Origin: Larimichthys crocea
Taxonomy: Eukaryota > Chordata > Actinopteri > Sciaenidae
NCBI RefSeq assembly: GCF_000972845.2
Contig: NC_040029.1
Span: 2,764,695-2,828,694, forward strand
Length of the DNA: 64,000 nucleotides
Direction: 5' to 3'
In this document: piece after piece, positions 13,311 through 26,425 of the stretch
How the letters are laid out: each line of letters starts with the position of its first letter
How positions within the stretch are numbered: position 1 is the first letter of the stretch
The notes under the pieces: generated by a model
The model's database searches: none
Seen by the model: only the letters and a program-made list of their open reading frames with translations
Told to the model about the DNA's origin: nothing
Translations under genes and position numbers: made by a program

Positions 13311-16300
13311 TAAAATGTCATAACATTTTAGAAGAAAGCGCTTTAAAGGTCTTTTATGATAAGGTGACTGTTGATTAGTACATTTTCCTTTTTTTTTAAA
13401 ATCCTCATAAGGTTTTACATTTATATCTTCTTCCGTCACGTTGGAGCTCCAGATGCCAAAACACTGGAGGTGAAAAGCACCAAAACATGTAAATCTGTAA
13501 GATGCTTAACTCCCACACAGCACCTGTTTTTTTTCTGTCTGTTACTCAGCCAATCTGCTGGCTCAGTTACACTGACTAACATCTTCTGTGTGCGTGTCTC
13601 TGTGGACTCTTAAAGGTATGTACTGTACTGTATGCCTGACACACAGAGCGAGGCGAACCCTCTCTCTGACTTAATCCCGCTTCGTTTGTCTTCCAGAAAA
13701 CAAGCCACTGTGACGACTCTGAGGAGATATCCAGCTTGCTTTTGTCGAACGGCTGTACTCTGCCTGGAACAGAAAAAACTCCATTTTACTGCCCTGAAAC
13801 TACAAAACAAAGGAAAACCACAAAGAGCCAGAACAAGAAAGAAGAACAACAAAGCAGCCTTTCTTTTATCATGAAAAGGCTGCAGCTGGACTTGAAACTG
13901 ATTACAGACACATAGGATATTGCACATTGACTTATTATGGATGACAATGCTGACAAATCTAAGAGCCCAAATTTTGTCTTTTAGTCACAATGAGTTATAG
14001 TTTATTGATGTCTTTTCATCACCAGTCTCTGTCAATGAAAGAATCTTATAAATATTGCCTCAGATTTCCATTGATGTCAACACTGGACTTTTGTTGAGAA
14101 ACTACAAAAGATTTTTTGACTAAGGGCCAAAACATACATGTCATGGCTGCAGGCCAAAAGCACCATATGATGTGAATTATTTACAAAAGTAATGGATTCT
14201 TTAATAGGCTTTGCAATTATGCTTTTTGTCTGCGTGCCTTGATTTAATCAAATTAGATCAAAATTAATTCCAAAAACATTTTATATTGCATCATCGCGGG
14301 GTAAAAACTCCTCGGAGAGCTTGGAAGATAAGATTTAGCAATCCCTGCTCGGGTTGCAGGATGCTTGCATCAATAACAAAACAGCACATTTACTGTAAAT
14401 GTTACATCTGGTGCTGTTGTGTTTAATTATTCTATAATTTAGATGATTTATATAGTAGGAGAATAGTCATTTGGATTTATTAAAAAAGACATGTGCTAAT
14501 GGATGATTTATGAGACAATGGATCTATGGGAAAAGAGAGAGGATGTATTCATCTTTGCTGCCAAACTAGATCCACTCTGCTATCATACATACAACGCATA
14601 TTGCACAAAATATTATAGCAAACTATCAAAATAAATGTGGGATGCAGATTAAAGGATAAAAAGAACAAAACCAACATGTACGTCCATCTCCAATCCCTTT
14701 CTGACGTCTGTCTGGTGCTCACCGGTTCCTAATGACGATGTAAACCTTTAAGAACAAGTCACGAATATTCAGTTTCATTAAACATCTGGGTGCTTTGTTT
14801 TTTTTTAGAAATAATTACTCAAACAGGAGGAAGTAGTACATTTGTTGGGGATTAATCCACGTTTGGGGTTTTAGTGAGTATTTACAGCAGCTGGGCGGTA
14901 ACCTAACTGCACCAGGTGGTATCTTCATTTGGAAACTGGAAAGAACATGGAACCAATTAGAAAGACGAACTATCACGTGCGGTACAGAAACACTTCAAAA
15001 CATAATCCAAGCAAGAATTTCCAGCAAAACATACTTTGCAAGACAAACCATTTGTCTTCTCATATATTGAAAAAACACCAATAGCGACATTACAGGTCCT
15101 TCCAATGACATTGTCTGTGACAACTCAAGGGCAAAGTGCGTGTGTGAGTATCCATGCGAGCACATCTAACTGTGTCTGTGTGTGAGGAGAGGGAACACGT
15201 CACGTTTACACAATCTGACAAGCAAATCTATAGCGCAGGAAAAATGCTCAGCCACTGGAGTAAAAGTCTGCCGCTTCAGAATTTGAAAAGCTACGTCTTT
15301 TAGAAAACACATCACAGATATGACATATCTGGGTCTCTACCAGAATGGAAAAATGGTCTCAGACTTGTACACGTGAAGTCACAACAACTCACATTTCTGC
15401 TCCGTGCTGCCGTTACTGAGTCAGTTATGTTCAGGATTTCAGGTTTAAATTAGTCAAGCTGCTCCTGCTGTGTCGTATGATTTGACAAATACACATTATA
15501 GCTATTTCTAGACACACTTACTATGCACAGTATACGGCAGACTACTCCATATTGAGTTTATGTAAGCTTTAAAAAGTCTTCTTGAATCCTGTTTTAGCTG
15601 CTTGTAGTAAAAGTACACATATATTTGCAAATTTTGGGAACAGGATGTGGAGAAAATGTCCTCACAAGGAAATAAAATCCATCAAAGCGATGGCATATTC
15701 AGGTTATTTTGGGTCTGAGTCAAAACTGGAAACAGGCTACATGATTTAAAGGCTAATATTAACCCTGTTTAAGTTCATGGAGGATCTCTGCTGCTCTATG
15801 ACAATCATGTGATCATGTATGCACAGCGGTCTATTTCTCACCTGAGCACACTCTGTAATATGAACTGATTAATGACCAGTGTGTCTGTCCACTATGATGA
15901 GTCAATCTTGAATTTATATTTCATTTTGTAGGTCATTTGGACATGAGCTAAAGCACAATTTAGAGTTTCCACTGGCCAACAGCTCTGCGCACTGCCAGGA
16001 ATACATTTCTAGTCAGGAAATGATGAATATTTAATTTATGCATTGGCCTAAAATCAATCAACATCACCCAAAGGATGACATATCTTATTCCTCTCTCGCC
16101 GTATTGTTGTCCAAAATAATATCCCTGAGTCACACTGTTGCACTGGGCGATGTGTTCCTTCATTACCATGAACACTGTAGTTTATTTTGCCTCCATCCCA
16201 CACACGCCATCCTGCTGCTAACCAGAACACCAAATATGTATTAATACATGACTAAAAATACCCCCCAACAAATGCACCACTTCCTCCTGTTTGAGTAACA

Positions 16301-19300
16301 TTTGCAAAAACCCACAGTGCCCGGCAGTTTTAATGAATGACTTAGCTTTATTTGAAATGGGAACTGGATGTGTGTGACTGGTTTTTAGAGATCACATCCC
16401 ATGACATGAACGTCACTGTTGGACGATTCTGCAAAAGCCAATATTTGAGCATGACAAGTATGATATAAGGTTGGGGAAAGAATGTAGTTATGGCAAATAA
16501 ACGATGGTCAAGATATGGTAAAGGTTAGGCAACTACACACTTGATTACAGTGTTTTTTTGTAGTTTGTGATTTTGGTTAATAGAAAGGCGAACATTGAGC
16601 GCAAACCTGCCGACAACCGTTGGCATATCGTGCTTCATCCTCCATCTTACACTAAATAGAACCACAGGACATCATGCTGTATGTAAGAAGACGTGAAACT
16701 AGCAACGGAGAACATCAACCCATGAGGAAACTGTTTACTGAGGTAATAAATCAAGTGGAAGTGGAGTCATTAAAGCCTCTGGGGTCCGAGCAATGGCCCT
16801 GTCAACTGCTTTCACAATCTTGGGTGATTGCTAGGACCCCAGAGGGTTACGCTCATTGCAGTCTGACTTTATTGTTGCAGCCAATGGCACTCCGCCCTGC
16901 TGACCATTAGAAAGAATGCAGGTTTAAGACACTTGTGCGTCGGATTCCCTTCACATATGCAGGAAGCTGTTAGTATCAATGCTTTGACGTTGGATGCAAA
17001 CTCTGGTCTCTTGCATGAGTGTCTGACTTACTACACATCCAAACACCACCTTGACTTCTACACTACTTTCCATCTGGTACTGAAACTTAGCACAGGACGT
17101 AAACGCAACGTGCACAGTCCAATATGGATGTGATTCTGAGGGATACTGGACTTCAGACTCTGGAGGTCAAAAGTGGTCTCTTCATTTGATTTGTTGACCA
17201 TTACAAAATCTATTTTGGTTTCATAACAAATGTCCTCATAAAATAGTTCAACATGCGAGACAGACTTCCCACAAACTGCATTCCCCCCTGTTGCTTATTC
17301 AACTCTGATGCATACTTTTCCAACACGTCAGCAAGTTTGCCCATCACCGCTCTATCGAGAGCAACTTGAAAAGAGTGTCTGACTGCGACTTGGCTTGCTA
17401 AGCCCCTGGATAGACTCCCACTGCCATCCTCTGGCTTTCACATCCACACACACACACACATATATACACACAGAAGGAGAGAGCCCCCCTCTTGCCTTAA
17501 CAGTGTGTAGGAAGCTTGTGCAAAACACACAGGAGATAATAACTAACGAGTCAAACCTGGAGCGAGATCAAAGCACCCCCGACTGACAAGAAACTTTCCT
17601 ACCAACATAGTAGATAGGAAGAGGGGGGGATTTATATGTTATGCAATGCGTTGGCTGTCGTATTAGGGCTCAAAACATCCACAGAAGTTCTCAATGAAAC
17701 ATTCACATTAGCCTTGCACTGAACCCGACAAGCTTAAAATCCTTGCATGGCAGTAATTCGGCATTGTGTAGAACCAGAGACTGAACTCCAAGTACTGTAT
17801 GTCTGCAGTGGTATTATGGGATATTATTTCCAAATTCCAGTTGCAGCATTGCAGGACTTTGCTGTTAATTGATCTTCTGTGGTTGTACATAGGGATCCCT
17901 AAAAGCAATTAATTGCTTTCCAGTTTGTTCTCTGCAACTGAAGACTAATTGTGTTTATATCAGAGGCGAGGGAAGAGCCTGAGCGCACCTGCAGCGTTTT
18001 TTAATTAGTCATTTTTCTGAGGCGCTATTAGAGAGACTAATCTTTAGAGAGATGCTAGAGTCTCTTGATGTTTAGCTCCTCACTCCCACATGGGTGTTAC
18101 ACAGAGAATGTGAGGACAATAAATATAAACAGGTAGAGGGATGGAGGAATGACACAACAGGTCTTTTTGTCTTTACTCTGGTAAGCATCACCTCAGCCTC
18201 ACAGTTGAGTAGTTCTTCTTCCAAGGCCTTTCTATTTCATAATTTCAAAGGTGTTCAAATCAGTGCAGACTGTTTTGTATTACATCATCCTCAACCTTAA
18301 TATGAGTTGATCAAAACTTGCTATAGGCCGGTTTATCAGAAAACTATTTACAGAGCAGCCTCGGAGTTGCTGTTGCCATATTTATTGTTTATTAGAAAGA
18401 GGATATTGACATATTTTACTCTGGTGATACTCATAAAAAGTATTATCTATACAGCTGACTTGCTCAACTCTAGTGTAGCACGCCAAATCACGAAATCAAT
18501 GGTATTGATATTAGTTTGATTAGCCTGACCTACAGATGACATGACAGCAGAAAGAGAGATCAGAGGGACATCAAGTGCGAAAAGATGAGATGAGGTGCAA
18601 ATGTCTTGCCAACGGAAACACGTTTGTTCTATTTTTAACATTGAGAAAATAATTGGAAAGCTACGCACACATCCGATCAGTTATTTCAGCTTCTAAAGAT
18701 AAGCTCAGGGTATCAGGGCTAATAATCGCTGCAAAGTCTATTAGTTTATATAAAAAATAGCTCCTTTGAACAGAATCTGTCAAATGTTGCATGAGCTACA
18801 TTGATAAAAAATATATTTAATATACCATCGGTGCTAAAGTGAAGACCGGTTGATGAATCTAAAGGTGTTTAATTCAATCTGTTTGTATCAGGAGAATTGT
18901 GAGGTAGATGTATTTTCAAAGGGAAGGCAGCTAACCAGGATGTTTAGAGAGACCGGCCCTCCCTTTTCTCTTAGTTTCTCTATTTCTTCTTCTTCCTCTG
19001 TTTCCCCTTTTGAACTCCAGCAGTTTCAAGTCCCAACTGAGAGGAACCGAAGACAAAGGGAGCGAAGAGGAAAGAGGAGTGCTAAAGGAGGAGGAGGATG
19101 GGAGGGACGGTGGGAGAGGGAGAGAGCGACACTTCCTGCGATACCTCCAGCAGTTAGGGGTCTGAGAGGAGACGAACTCCTTCAGCCAGCGGACACGCTG
19201 CTGGAAAGGTTCATTACACTTAAGGTCAAAGTGTAAAGAGACACATTCTGCAACAAGGGTCTTAAAGTTATAAATCCAGTTATCCAGGAGATTGTCCTTG

Positions 19301-22119
19301 TTAAGTGAAGCGAAAAAGCATGCACACTAAAGCCATCCATGTGTTCAAGGTCAAATGTCCCATGCCAGCACCTGAACGTTAGAGTCCTAATGCTAGCCAG
19401 TGACAGAAGTATGAAGTGTGTCTGTTCTGTGTAAAAATGGTTCAATTTAATCGCTTCTGATATTTGCTTGAAATTCTGATTTTTTTGTTACTGAAGTCCG
19501 CATTTTGCACTTGTCTCTGTTTGTTTGTCCTGGGATTAGTGCAAATTTGCCAATGCTTGCAGTAGATCTATGTTAGCGTCTCTTTGAGGCCATGTATAGG
19601 TAGTGTGCTAACATGCGCACAATGATAATACGTTTAACGTAGTCAGCATCTTTGTTAACCAACATTTGCCGATTAGCACTAAACACAAGGTTTATGTTTG
19701 AGTGGTTTTATTCAGTGGGCGAGGATTTTATGAGAGTAAACATGACGATTGTCGATTGACAATATAGCAATGACACATTTTCCTGTAAGGTCACCTTGTA
19801 TGTTTACCTCAAAATCAATAAAACTTAACCTTTATGTCACCTCTGTGGCATTACTTTACATTTTGTAGAGACAGTTTGTGCATTACTTGCTTTTATCAGC
19901 TCAGACACTTTTTAATTGCCACTGCCGGAGGAGGACTTAAACGTATGCCGACATTAAGCACATTAATTATAACGTCCAATCTTTGTTATCTGTAACAGCA
20001 AATGCTTCTCTGATGTGATGATGCAATTATTTCTGTTATTAAATAAATTGTGTGTTGTTGTTTTTTCTCTCCAGTGAACAAATATTGATCTTAAGCAAAG
20101 GATAAAATGAGTGGAGGTAGGATGTGGTCAAACTGATGTCATCTGATACAGGAGATTGGTTGGAGGAAGTAGCTGTATTGATTCCTCTGTGTGTGTGTAA
20201 CTCTGTTGTTTTTTCATGTGGTATTTAATTGGGTGTCTAATTATCTTTCTTTGCATATCCATATCCATAAAGATGAAAGATTATCGTTAGAACGGGCTTC
20301 AGGGCAGATGAGGCAAACATGATTCAAATGAATAACTCACCAACCAACAAAACCAAAGTAAGCCATGACACCAACAATCTTGCTAATCACGGCAGCAGTA
20401 CACCCGTGTTCTGCGACACACAATTACTATTTTTTCCCAATGGAGTCTGGTCTGATTTGAACAGAGCAATGTACTTGTTGTCTCTGTAGGGTCCTTTCCA
20501 TCATTTTGTCAGACACATAATAATAAACTGAGCATGCCAGTAGCAAAACGAGCACTTTTAGTGGATGCACATCAAGGGTGCACATTTGCCCCACAGGATT
20601 TACACATTGCAACCCATTTCGCGGCAACAGCATGCTCCAGAATACTGGTCCAATTTCAAAAATTGTTGTCCCCCATTAGTCACTTCAATACAAAAACATG
20701 GGGAAATAAAGTCCAGGTTGAAATACCATTCTTTCCCTTGAAAAGGAAGCTTGAAAATCGACTGAAAGGTAAAGGTTTTCAAAGATTTTGACAAAAGCGA
20801 CAAAGGTTTGACCTGTTTTTGTCACAGAAAGGCTTTCAGGCAAAGTGGACAGAGAGTAAAAAGAAGAAGAAAAAAAACCTTTCAGCTTCCTGGATGTGAT
20901 ATTTTGAATGAAAGCTGGATGGTGGTTGTAGTCTTTTTGCAGCAGAGCCAAATATTACATTTCATAACTTGACAAAGGGCTTACAGTTTCATTGCTTCTC
21001 TTAAGCTTGCATTGTAAACAAAAGATGAAAGCTGGCTTTATCTTAAATAATTAAGGAGAAAAGTAATTAGGTTGGGACAGCGTTTCGAGTACGTTTCAGG
21101 TCATCACTCAATAAAACCCAGGAAACAAAACTAATCCTGCTGCTTTTCTCTTTTATATTTATTGAACGTGATGCATTTGAGAACACATTACTCACAATTT
21201 TCAGTGTGGGCTCATCGATCAATGCTGAATGTGAGAAGATATATATTTCTTTATGATCCAGTCCACAAGGTCACATATCAGTGCCCTCCATGTACCAAAT
21301 GCTTTACATGGATCAATGCAAACCCAACATGGATGACTGCTGGGTTACAGAGTCTCCTTTGATCCATTATTAATAATGCTGAGCCACTGCTTTTTAGTGT
21401 GTTTGGAGTATGTGTGTGTGAGAGAGAGATTCCTCAGAGGAATTTTTTGTGCACACAGCATATATTATTGGCAGTATACAAGAAAAATTGTCCTTGGCAA
21501 ATTTCCTGGAACAAGATTTTAGTGTCATCATTTTGGCTTCTTATTAATGTAGTTTCAGATGAATGTTGCAGCCATTAAAGTCATCGTCAATATCATTGTT
21601 GTCATCATTTTCATGTTGGATCGGAAGCTCTTTGTCCTTTTGTGTCATCATGATCCTTTTTAAATCAGTCTAACCTGCTTTATGCGAACACATTAACTCG
21701 ATGCTCCATCCCACAAAGTAACGACTGCCATTAAAATATGACACAGGTGTGCCTCCGCGATCGAAAAAATGTCTTTTGATCCTCTTAAGATGTAAAAATC
21801 TGTGATGAAAAAAAGAAGCTGTGACTATCTTTCTGTTCGGAGTGGGTAAACATGAGCCAGTGAATCAATTTTTCAGGTAAACAATAGCCAAGGATCAGCT
21901 CTGTGCATGCAGATGCTTGACTCAGGCTCTTGTCTCACTTTGGTACAAGACTGAGCAGCAAAACAAATTCAAGCGTGATACAGAGAGACATATTAATTTT
22001 TATGATTTTAAACTGTTTGATAGAAACAACACTTTCAATTCTAACGATGCATACAGTTAACAATAACAGTGGCAGATTTATCGTTGAAATTGGGTCACTG
22101 GGTTCAGACCAAGCGTAAA
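13311..22119. other. Gene-free region, mostly unrecognised
   Basis: No gene supported over 8.8 kb. Items noted: a long hairpin at 16776-16845, a short CA tract at 17447-17460, and a purine-rich (GA) stretch at about 19036-19130. The rest looks unique and AT-rich. Confidence 0.5.
16776..16845. ncRNA. MicroRNA-precursor-like hairpin (unproven)
   Basis: The arms are CCTCTGGGGTCC (16776-16787) and the exact complement GGACCCCAGAGG (16834-16845). Inside lies a single G/A mismatch, then AGCAAT (16789-16794) paired with ATTGCT (16827-16832), a 2x2 step with one possible G-U pair, and CCC paired with GGG (16822-16824). The stem is about 23 pairs closing a loop of about 22 nt. Size and shape suit an animal pre-miRNA. 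I do not recognise a known miRNA, and the transcribed strand is unknown. A decayed short inverted-repeat element is the alternative. Confidence 0.35.
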
Positions 22120-22440
22120 AGTGCCAAAAACTGCAGTTCCTCAAACGAGTCAGTCTCCATAAGTCCCCATGTTAAAATGTCCAACTTCACAGCAGAAATA
22201 AACATGTTCACAGCCTTGGTCTCTGTAGCTAATTTATCTGTTCATGACAAGCTTAAAGTTAAACAGAATTAACAGTGTGAACACTTTGATTAACAGGTGG
22301 GATTAATAGGTGGCTTGTTTAAGCAACTAGACTTTATTCGGCCCACCTCAGGTCCTTCCACGCTCCACATTTTTAGATTAGCTGGGGTGAGGGTGACATC
22401 ACAGATGTGACGTCCATGTATTACACTGTCTATGGTTGGG
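22120..22440 (+). repeat. Family A repeat, copy 1
   Basis: It begins GTGCCAAAAACTGCAGTTCC and contains CATAAGTCCCCATG, AATGTCCAACTTCACAGCAG, AAATAAACATGTT and CAGGTGG. It ends near ACACTGTCTATGG. It is shared with the copies at 32.1-32.6 kb (reverse), 57.8-58.3 kb and 60.2-60.7 kb. It lacks an internal stretch that the 57.8-kb copy has. Confidence 0.7.
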
Positions 22441-22754
22441 TGATTGGCTGGGGTTGCTGGAGTGGCCCCTAAATTAAATAACATAGCTGTTACTGGTAGC
22501 CTGCTATTGCATGCAGACTCTCATATAATGGGGGAATACTATGGATGTTCAAATCTAAGGGGCTTTTTCTAATATAACCTGTAACCCCCAATAAATAAAA
22601 AGTGAGAATTTGTGAGGTGATTAAAGCTGATGAGCTCTGGAAGTACTAGTAAGCTAGTAGGTGAGTTTAGAGCAGACCAAGTGTTTCGTCTGTTCCTTTT
22701 TTGTTTTTTGTCATAAAACAGTCCAAACTTGAACACCTGGGAACATCTTGAGAA

Positions 22755-22875
22755 TATAAAAGCTCATTCTAAGGTAACAAAGACAAAACAAATGTTATTT
22801 TCAGCTGAATATACACTAATGGAAACATAGTTATGCAGATAATATTCCAATCCTGCCCCTATATCTGACACCTCT
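22755..22875 (+). repeat. Family B MITE-like fragment
   Basis: AAGCTCATTCTAAGGTAAC, then TTATTTTCAGCTGAATATAC, ACTAATGGAAACATAG and AATATTCCA match the 3' half of the family B copy at 53.4 kb. Confidence 0.55.
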
Positions 22876-25574
22876 GAAGGAAAATGATGAATTAGGATAT
22901 AAAAACACAAGAAAATGCTGTTTTTCAAACCGTGTTTGGCATAAAATAAATGACACCATTCACAGAGGAACACAAAGTAACAACGTAAAAAGGCATTTTT
23001 TAATTTAATGGGACCATTAAGAGATCTCTTGAGGGACCTCTTTGAATGTCTGAGCACAAGCCAATTTCACATACTGGCAGCAGCAAATGGAAGCAAGAGG
23101 TAAGTGTTTGACATGTAATGACTTCAGTCACCAGAAATCCAACAATATGACTCCAGTAAACCACGCTTGGTACGCTCGTCTTAACCAATACAGCACACTT
23201 GAAGAACAATCGAAGCACAAGGTCTAATGTTGGTCCAGCTCTGAGAAATTTATGTATGTTTGTGATGCTTTTCCAAGACAGTCTCACACTTTTGGTGGTC
23301 CCAATTTGCAGCCAGAAGAACCCATTTGAATTTCTGGAGCTTTGTTACCCAGAAGTCATGTAATAATAAGTTAGAAATCGCATATCAAATGCCCAGATTT
23401 CTTCTTTCTTGCCCGAGGGAGCAAAGATTGCGAATTATTTTGCAGCTGCATCATCTTTTGTCGGACGATTTTTGGATAGAGGCCATGTTTTATTTCTTTT
23501 TCGAGATTTTCTTTGTTGCTTCTTCGAGATGGAGACCATTTCCCATCAGTGTCCATATCAATCACTGGAATTTAATTAGAACAAACGTCCTAATCTGTAG
23601 TGCTTTAAAAAAAAAGAAAAAGAAAAAAAAAAGACCTACTCATGATATTTCAGGTGTTTTTTAAAATACCTGATTAGATGATGCAGGATGTTCCTAAGCT
23701 CCTACGTTTTTTGGGGGGGTCGGGGGGTTATTCCTTAATTTTCCAGATGGTGGGGAAATCCCGAAGGTTTGCCTTGAAATATGCAGAATGACAGCAGAGG
23801 TACAGCGTTCCCCTTGTTTAATTGCGTTTCAGTTTTTGGGCCCCCACCTCACAGGGACTTTGAGTCATCCATAACCTCGCTGAGATTTAATTGCTTTTGG
23901 CTGTCGAACACCTCGGGGAGAAAATTGGCAGCTGTACAGGATTCCTCTGTTAGGAGGTACTCAGACACACTTTAACTGAACCAAAAGGCTTCTTTTTTTT
24001 TTTCCTTTTTTTACACTCATCATGCTGAGAATAAGTAGATTTTTAACAGAGTGCATCATGGATACACCAATCCAAATGTGTTGTAGTGCCACTAGTATCT
24101 CTTTACTCACATAAGAGTGTCAAATGTGTTCATTTTTACTCTTAAGAGAGTGCAGTCAAACCCTTCCTCTCCGTCTGTTCTCTACCGCATGCACCAGCAA
24201 ATTAACAAGACAATTATATTACATTTTCAACCCACATAATCCATCATGGTTACATAGCAGAAAAGCTATGCAGAGTCTTCTTTCTCTCAAATTCACCTTA
24301 TTCTCCTGTGAATTTCTGCTTGAATAAAGAAGCTGCTGCACTCCTTTGTGTGTGCCATTGTTAAAAGAAGAGCCTTGATTATTTATTTTTCTTATTGGCT
24401 ATCCAAGTCTTTTCAGCACCAATGCCATCACCAGAGTCATCTCCTCGAGTGCACAAAGAAGTGTCACAGCTTTCCCATTTCACCTTGATCCGAATGAGCA
24501 CATTCGTTAAAAAAACAAACTTGAACGGTTTGGTGGAGCGAAAAGAAAAAAAAAAAAAAAAAAAAAAAAAAGCACTCTGGTTCCCTTTCAACCCAGCAAG
24601 CTGCCGTCTGCTCTCTGGTAGCATGCATGTGAATGTTTCTAATAAGGTTTCTAATAATAGTGTTGCTGTAGCTTCTTCCATCTGTGATCCATCCTCAATC
24701 TTCGCTCAGAGATGACTGATAGGTGAAGAGTCACAAAGCTGCACACAGCTGATAAGCCAAGTCCGCACAACCGTATGGACTCACCTCTAATCCCCACACG
24801 CAGTTTGATTCTAGAGGTTTAGTGTGTGCTTATGTATGTGTGTTTTGGGCCACCTAACCTTGGCAGGTTATCCTTTTCTTTACCACAGATACTATCTAGC
24901 TGGGTAGCTATAAGTGGAGGACTATAAACAGAGCTACTGGGTTCAAACTGCTATTTAAATCACTGAGATGGCTTTAGAAAAAAAATCTTTAGCACAAGTG
25001 ATTAGGAGCGATTGCTTTGGCCCTATTGATGAAATTAAGTGGTCAGTCTCGATGTATAGTAACAGCTTACAGAGCAATTCCACTCAACACCTACTGCACT
25101 AAATGTGGCTGCTAGAAGAAAAGTGTCTTTAGTTCTTCTGTGTTTTGGTAAAGTTGCTCACAATGGCAACAATAATGTATGCTGCATGGCTTCAACATGT
25201 TGTCACCATGTGGAGTTACAGGATACAGCTTGCAGAGCGCAGAAATTCTACACCCTGTCTAAGCTAATGGAGCTTTGAATGCAGCAGTTCCCCACCCGAG
25301 GAGCAAATATTTAAGAGGTTACAAGATGATTACCAACAGGAAATAATAATTAATCATAAGAAACAGCCAGATGTTTTGCAGGGATAATGTTTTCAATGTT
25401 CAATACAATACAAATCTATTCATATTGGTGCAACTGTATGCAGCTTGACACCCATCATTCATGGAGTAGTCAGGAAAAGGCTGCACAAAGCTAAGAACAT
25501 GCAAAGGTTACAAGTTTAGTAACTGTAGGCTTATGTGGAATTGGTAATAAATACATTAATAAATATCTATAAAT
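22876..25574. other. Gene-free region
   Basis: No gene recognised. It holds A-rich stretches at 23607-23633 and 24546-24571 and T-rich runs near 23990. Confidence 0.5.
24546..24571 (+). repeat. Poly(A) run of 26
   Basis: An uninterrupted A run. No recognisable element body or target duplication was found around it, so its origin (retrotransposon tail or plain homopolymer) is open. Confidence 0.9.
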
Positions 25575-26425
25575 GCCATCTACACCACCTCGCTGTCCCA
25601 TGTTATCCGCTCACACGGCTTCTCCTACCACTGCTATGCCGATGACACACAGCTATACCTGTCGTTCCAGCCGGACGACACCACGGTCTTCACACGCATC
25701 TCCGCCTGTCTCTCTGATCTGTCAACTTGGATGAAAGACCACCACCTCCAGCTTAATCTGTCAAAAACCGAACTCCTGGTCATCCCTGCCCATGAGTCAA
25801 TCTGCCATGACTTCAACCTGAAAATTGGTACTGTCACTATTACCCCTAACCATGCTGCTAAAAACCTGGGCGTCATACTTGATGATCGTCTTTCTCTCTC
25901 TGAGCACATTTCCTCCGTAGCGAGGTCATCTCGCTAAAAATCAGACCGTACCTGACCCAATATGCCGCTCAGCTCCTGATACAAGCTACAGTCAGCTCCC
26001 GCCTCGATTACTGCAACTCGCTCTTGGCTGGCCTACCTGCTTGCGCGATCAAACCTTTGCAAATGGTCCAGAATGCCGCAGCGCGACTGGTTTTCAATCA
26101 ACCTAAAAGGTCACATGTCACCCCACTCTTCAGCGACCTGCACTGGCTGCCTGTAGCTGCCAGAATTAAACACAAAGCTCTGACGCTAGCCTACAAAACC
26201 ATCACAGTTTTCGCAAAGCGAGGTCACTCGAAACTCTTCTCTGTGGTCGTCCCCAAATGGTGGAATGACCTACCTACCTAACCTTTCTGTTTCGAGAATG
26301 CTTCCCTGCCTAACAAAACTAACAAAACTAACAACTACTCTGTGCTCCTTTACACCTTTCTCAGCTTATGTCCTCCTCTGTAAGTCGCTTTGGATAAAAG
26401 CGTCTGCTAAATGCAATAAAAGAAA
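25575..26425 (+). mobile_element. L2-clade LINE, 5'-truncated and internally deleted
   Basis: The frame from 25575 encodes reverse transcriptase peptides FSYHCYADDTQLYLSF (the YADD catalytic motif), then WMKDHHLQLNLSKTELLVIP and AKNLGVILDD, ending in a stop near 25937. A second frame continues RLDYCNSLLAGLPA, QNAARLVFNQ-like and LHWLPVAARIKHKALTLAYK, jumps to a late segment FSVVVPKWWNDLP, and stops at 26280. The 3' end is GTCGCTTTGGATAAAAGCG, then TCTGCTAAATGCAATAAAAG and an A-rich tail: the terminal sequence that fish L2 elements share with partner SINEs. The frame shift, the missing segment between the two RT parts and the lack of an endonuclease domain show that it is dead. Confidence 0.85.

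Noticed and set aside
13610..13927. 105-codon minus-strand ORF
   Set aside because: Overlaps an equally open plus-strand frame. No motif beyond a basic, Phe-rich low-complexity run.
24546..24571. A26 run as the tail of a processed pseudogene
   Set aside because: No element body, no poly(A) signal just before it, and no flanking duplication found.
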